DNA of 64,000 nucleotides. It comes from Cocos nucifera (lineage: Eukaryota > Streptophyta > Magnoliopsida > Arecales > Arecaceae). Shown here piece by piece: positions 59,345 through 64,000 of the stretch. The notes below the pieces were generated by a model, which was not told the DNA's origin, did not search any database, and worked only from the letters and a program-made list of their open reading frames with translations. Positions within the stretch are counted from its first letter, which is position 1, and each line of letters opens with the position of its first letter. The stretch covers positions 1 through 64,000 of the forward strand of contig QRFJ01004948.1 of the NCBI GenBank assembly GCA_006176705.1, given 5' to 3'. The position numbers and the translations under genes are program-made.

Positions 59345-59640
59345 ACGTAATGTTGGCAATAAGCAAATTATTCAGAATGCAAAAGCAAATTGTTCAGAGT
59401 AAAGCAAATTCAATAAGCAAATTATTCAGAATGAAAAAGCAAATTGTTCAAAGTATAGCAAATTTTTTAGAGTATTCAAAATGTAAATTTCAAACAAAAT
59501 ATTCAAAATTATTCAGAAAGTTGGCAATAAGCAAATTATTTAGAATGCAAAAGCAAATTGTTCAGAGTATAGCAACTTGTTTAGAGTATTCAAAACGCAA
59601 ATTTCAAACAAAATATTCAAAATATAAAATTTCAAATTTG
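59345..59640 (+). repeat. A-rich tandem repeat in S2
   Basis: The unit AATAAGCAAATTATTCAGAA followed by TGCAAAAGCAAATTGTTCAG occurs at about 59357, 59412 and 59526; a longer ~170-bp unit including CAAACAAAATATTCAAAA is duplicated (59350-59515, 59519-59625). Confidence 0.8.
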
Positions 59641-59929
59641 TCTCACTTGTCTTGGCAAATTTCAAAATTTGCTCAATATAACGGCTTAAGAATCTTTATC
59701 TTATATGTCCTAACAAATTCCTATACAAAATTAATGAATTGCAAACTTCGCTTCTAAAATGGTCTAAAAGATCAAATCAAATTATTTGGATCCAAATTGA
59801 AGACTCTTGTACACTATTGTATTTTAAATTTTGAAATCCTTAATGGCATTCCTTTTACTCCAATGCTTTATATATGTCTTATTTTTTGCTTATGCTCAAA
59901 TATTTTGTCATCATCAAAAAGAAAGAGAT

Positions 59930-61305
59930 TGTTACTCCCAGAATTGATTTTGATGACTATAAAACATTTGAGGAGAGTACTAATAATTTTTTATTTAGAA
60001 AAAGGAATAATTATGCATTTCAAATTTTACAAAAATTTTCAAATTTATCAAAGAAGGTTGAAGAAGGGCAAAAATATAATTTTATCAAGTTGGAGATAAA
60101 AAAATATTTTTTGGAAGTCTCAAGAGTATTAGAGAAGAATTTAGATCGTTTGGAGGTAATTTCATATTTTTTTAAAGTCAAAAACTAAAGAAAATCAAGT
60201 TTGAGCAAAAGGATGGAGTCTTAGGTCGACCCCTACTGAAACAAGCTGATTGGCACTCTTGTTCCTGGCCGGCATACCAAAAAGAGACGATCCTAGGGTC
60301 GACCCTTGTGCCAAGGGTCGATTCATGGGTCGACTTCTACTATTCTACAAGCTAGAATACAAAAACTTATCTTTTGTATTTCTACCATAGAGGTCGACAA
60401 ACTTATCTTTTGTATTTCTATCATAGAGGTCGACTGGGGTTGACCCTTGTGCTAGGGGATGACCATAGGGTCAATCTCTGCGACAGAAAAATTTTTATAA
60501 CGGCTAGTTTTTCAATCTATTTTAGCTGTATTTAATGCTTATTAATGGCTTTTCAACAGCTACAAATGAGCACTATTCACTCTCTAGCATTCATTGAAGA
60601 TATAAAGGCATTCAAATGGAGGGAAAACATAAGAAAAATTAAGAAAATATTCAGTCCTAGTGAAAAACTCCCTTTCAAGCATAGAAGCATTCAATTCAAG
60701 CTCAACCACCTCTCTAAAGCTCATTCAAGCCTTCATTCATTCTAAGAGGAATCTAAAATGCTTCTCCACTATTTTGTAAAGTATTTTTTTAAAGTCTTAT
60801 TATGCGCATTAAAGGGGATAAACTTGTTTTACAATTATCATTATCTTGTACTCTATTTTTATTATTGTGTTTTAAGTTTTGGAGGTTCCAAAACTTGGGA
60901 AGGTTAATCCAAACCTTGAATCAAAATATATTAGGTTGGCTTGTACTCGAAAAATAAGTATTCTAGCTAGGGATAGCTAGGGTTAGAGGTTACCGATGTT
61001 GTATTCGCTTTGAATATGTTTTAATGGATTGAATTTCCAAGTAAGAGCTTGAAGAGTGGATGTAGGTGCAAGGTTGGCATCAACCACTATAAACCTTCCT
61101 TATTTGTGGTGTGTTGATTTGCTCTCATTCATCCTTATTTTATTTTCTTGCATACTTACTTTTCAATTCTCTACTTTGCTCACAGCAGCCACTGCACATT
61201 GCTTTTTAATTTTTTACTTCATCTTTGTGGTTCACACATCACTTAAAATATTAAAAATCCAATTCAACCCCTCCCCCCTTTCTTGGGTTGCATAGCTAGG
61301 TAATA
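59930..61305 (+). repeat. 3' LTR of S2
   Basis: Starts TGTTACTCCCAGAATTG after the polypurine tract CAAAAAGAAAGAGAT (same tract as S1) and ends GCTAGGTAATA, aligned with GCTGGGCAACA of the 5' LTR. GTCGAC motifs at 60225-60230, 60298-60303 and 60329-60334, with more to 60430. Confidence 0.92.
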
Positions 61306-61310
61306 GAGTT
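61306..61310. repeat. Right target duplication of S2 (GAGTT)
   Basis: Matches 30873-30877. After it, the MULE gene continues to the right. Confidence 0.85.
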
Positions 61311-61839
61311 CTAACATCACATTTCTGTTATCATACTTTAGGTTGTAATATGTGTACTTTACACTCCTCTCCTTTCTAGATTCAACCTACTCATCCTCAC
61401 TATTATCTGGAGTTAGGACTTCAAGATCTGAAGTATCATATTCACTATGGTAATCATCTAACTCTCTTTGCCCCTCTTCAGCAGTTGGTCCAACAATACC
61501 TGATCCAACAGCATCTAGTCCAATAGCATATGGTCCAACATTATCAATGCCATTTTGCCTTACATCTTTCTTCTTATTCATAGTTTTTGCATATTTTTCA
61601 TCATCTATCTCGAACTCATCATCGTTTAAAGTCTCCTCAATTTCATTTTGCTCCATTGGCATATAATTAGGATCATCATCTTCATCAATAGACTTGTTAC
61701 TAGCTACAAGTGCTGCAACCTGACTATTTCTATCAATTTCATCTAGAGTACAAATAACTATTGCCTCAACATCAGACTCCTTAGCTTCAACTATATTTGT
61801 GCCCTTCAAGTCCTTAACAATCATAGCTTTTACATACAT
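61311..61839 (-). pseudogene. MULE (MuDR-type) transposase relic, upstream part
   Basis: Minus strand, read from 61839 down: MYVKAMIVKDLKGTN (possibly the end of the leading YVEH-type region), an acidic central segment, then ELDDYHSEYDTSDLEVLTPD and NSEDE, a stop at 61387, and KYTYYNLKYDNRNVMLEL to 61311. The last frame continues without shift into MKFEGSKQFKDVV at 30872 when S2 and one GAGTT are removed. The acidic S/D-rich linker before the DNA-binding module is typical for MuDR-type transposases. 5' exon end not seen; probably more upstream, cut by the A-like LTR at about 61.9 kb. Confidence 0.68.
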
Positions 61840-61899
61840 AGTCCCATGTTGAAGTGTGGCAAATTGAAAGAAAACTAGGCAGGTTGATGTATGTTATTT

Positions 61900-64000
61900 C
61901 AAAATTTTTAGCGAAAGCAGGTTAGATTAAATGATTTAATCTATAAACATGCAACAGATCAGATCTAAACTACCTATCCAAGATTAGTAATAGGAAATAT
62001 TGTGCAATTAAAATTAGAAATTAAAAGGACATGTATCGATCACATCGATGCCCTGAACCTGATCTAACTTTTAGATCGATCCTCTAAGGTTCAGAACCTT
62101 ATACCTGAGTGTAGGTAGATGATCTTCACTACTGAAATACTTAGATTTGAGGCTCTGCTGGTCGCTCACAGCTATACAGAGTGTTCGGCCTCTATAAATC
62201 ATCCATATAAGGCCCTTGTCATGATTAGTATTCTATGGGAGTGCTAGCTCGCGTAGAAGACTTCTAGACTATTGATCTGATCTCCTTCCTTGGACAACTC
62301 AAACCTTTCTGATGCTGAAGACCGATCAATAGAGGATGTAGGGAGGTAGAAGAAGATTTGACAAAACACATTTTCTATTTGATTTTCTTCTCTCCTAGAA
62401 CCCTAATGCCTAGGGCGAAATCACTCACCCAAGAGGAGACAAATTTCCTCTATTTCACATGCAGAAGGAGTCCCTACCCCAAACCTCACGCCCCCACTCT
62501 TTGGTTATCTTATTTTCATAATAAAAAGGAATGGTGCACACACCCAGAATGAGAACCTTTCTTATAATGGGTGGACACAAGAGATAAGATAAAGAAAGAA
62601 ATAAGATTCAAGGAGTTGTGATAAGGATAGGAAGTTAGTTTGAGTCAAATTCAAAACCATTCTTATCCTATCCATCTAGGGCATGAAGAAGGGGTGTGGG
62701 ATCTCATTCTAGCATGAGAAAAACCATGGTAAAATCATTCTCAAATCACATGCACATGCCCCCTTAAAAGACACCTTCTCAAGGGTAGCATCCAAGGGAT
62801 GATAAGATAAGATAAGGTCTAATTTAAATTCAAACTGGTTTTGAATTCAAACCAAATCTTATCATCATCCAAGAGTGGGTGGCAAAGAATGAGAAACCAT
62901 ATATCTAGGCATGAGAAATCTTCATGCAAAAACCATTCTTGCATGAACTAAGAAGGGCATGGGAATAGGTGGCACATGGGGAGAAGTCCAAACATTTTGG
63001 ACTCTTGGTTTCAATCATCTAGTTCTAACTAAATCCTATTTAATTAGAGCCAAATAGATAAGATTGAACCTAATCTAATTAGAAATCAAACCAACTCAAT
63101 TAAATCCTAATCAAATAAGAAATTGATCAAGCCCATGTCCTAATCAAATCAGGAACCAGTCTCTCTTAGCAATAAGGTCATCTCATAACCTAATTTGGTC
63201 AAATCAAATTGAATCTAATTCAATTAGATTTGATCCAAAATACATTGCTTAGTTAAATTGAGATAATTAGTAATCTAATTGCTAATCAATCCTTCAATAA
63301 TGATAGAGTTCTAGTCTAGTGGTACTCTTGATCGTAGTATTCCAATCTAATGGGACTCTTGATCAGTAATCTTCATTAGACAGGTACTTCTTTTGTGTGT
63401 GACCCCATAGATTCGAACCTAAGCTAGTAGTATAGAAATAAATTTTTATACCAATCGATGTGACCATCTAGCTATGGTACCTAATATTCAGATAGGCCGA
63501 ATGTACATGAAGCAACATTCAAAATCTACTAGAATATGGTTACCATATAATTGATCCCTTTGACCTCGATGTTTAGGATGATTAAAAGTTAAATTGTCAA
63601 CTCTAGATAAGTACATCCCTAATGTGTATCAACCTAATTAGTCTCGTGACTCCTCACAAGGGCTACCTTAGCCAAGGCTTTACTAAATTGAAACATAATA
63701 TAGCACATCTCCTGAAACTAGAACTGGTCAATCCCATCTTAACTCACTAACTGACTCTATAAGTACTTGACTGTGCTCAAAAATCTTTCGTCACTGAATT
63801 AAAAATTTAGATAGTCTAGCACTAAAGCACGGTAAGTTGCTTGCAAGTCACCATGATGATCTCAGATCAGAGGGGCTCTCATACTGAATCCCTTTGGAGC
63901 ATATCTTGATAGCAGAATGCTCTAGAGTTGGCCATGTTTAGTGAAATATACTCTTATATTTCAGTTATATGTCATACCAATATCTCTGCACTCCTTGGTT
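61900..64000 (-). repeat. Old A-related LTR, truncated by window end
   Basis: AT-rich noncoding DNA sharing ordered blocks with 7888-8903 plus 18349-19487: a GA-rich tract and CTAGAACCCTAATGCC-like segment, CATGAG-rich segment, AATTAGGATT-rich part, then TACTTCTTTTGTGTGTGACC (63386), which corresponds to AGACTTCTTTTGTGTATAAC (18416). This marks a third, older generation of the same LTR group in minus orientation. Left boundary is uncertain. A short plus-strand ORF at 62358 is not supported as a gene. Confidence 0.55.

Larger units (their letters stand above)
30878..61305 (+). mobile_element. Sirevirus-type copia element S2 carrying nested insertions
   Basis: Plus-strand sirevirus: 5' LTR 30878-32181, PBS, gag, pol, ORF3 and 3' LTR 59930-61305. 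Pol is split at 35451/54865 by a Tat gypsy element. Removing the nested DNA and one duplicated pentanucleotide leaves about 11.0 kb, a normal sirevirus size. The GAGTT duplication on both sides supports one integration event. The LTRs are clearly diverged and coding regions carry many stops, so this is an old insertion. Confidence 0.92.

Noticed and set aside
61306..61316. S2 3' LTR ending at CTAACA (61316)
   Set aside because: Alignment with the 5' LTR end and the GAGTT duplication both place the end at 61305.
62358..62552. 64-codon ORF near the right end
   Set aside because: Within an LTR-like AT-rich region with no domain or conservation in the related LTRs.

Overview
This window is plant nuclear DNA made almost entirely of transposable elements. 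I see no intact host gene, no tRNA or rRNA gene and no CRISPR array. Large Ty1/copia elements, sirevirus-type copia elements with UBN2-like gag, a Tat-type Ty3/gypsy element with two RNase H domains, a CACTA transposon with TNP2 and PTTA genes, and a MULE transposase relic all point to a flowering plant. The element types and AT-rich context suggest a monocot with a large repeat-rich genome. A palm is my best guess, but the sequence does not prove it.

Layout, left to right. (1) 1-7435: plus-strand copia element A1, cut by the left window edge; it has a very long leader, gag, a pol lacking protease, and a 3' LTR. It sits inside an opposite-strand LTR of its own family (remnant 7436-7887), which itself sits in an older related LTR (7888-8903, resuming 18349-19487). 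(2) 8904-18348: a CACTA element inserted in that older LTR with a TCA target duplication; it carries a ~1 kb palindrome, a decayed TNP2-type transposase and a decayed PTTA-type gene. (3) 20435-30056: minus-strand sirevirus S1 with LTRs of about 1.5 kb and an extra ORF (ORF3) between pol and the 3' LTR. (4) 30470-61839: a minus-strand MULE transposase relic split by a 30-kb nest.

The nest has four levels, three of them supported by target duplications. The MULE gene is interrupted by plus-strand sirevirus S2 (30878-61305, GAGTT on both sides). S2 pol is interrupted by a Tat gypsy element (35452-54864, ATAGA/ATAGG). The reverse transcriptase of the Tat element is interrupted by copia element A2 (39244-49626, minus strand, perfect CTTTG). 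The window ends in another old relative of the A-family LTR (about 61.9-64.0 kb).

Main points for a second look. S1 and S2 both carry ORF3, and each repeats upstream of ORF3 a GTCGAC-centred palindrome that also lies upstream of the TATA box in its own LTR. This suggests a separate, LTR-like promoter for ORF3. The A-family LTR has eight WRKY W-box motifs within about 70 bp of U3. A1 has lost protease by a clean deletion. The 5' half of A2 (about 43.55-46.85 kb) is full of small indels while the rest is nearly identical to A1, which could be an assembly-quality problem or a recombinant.
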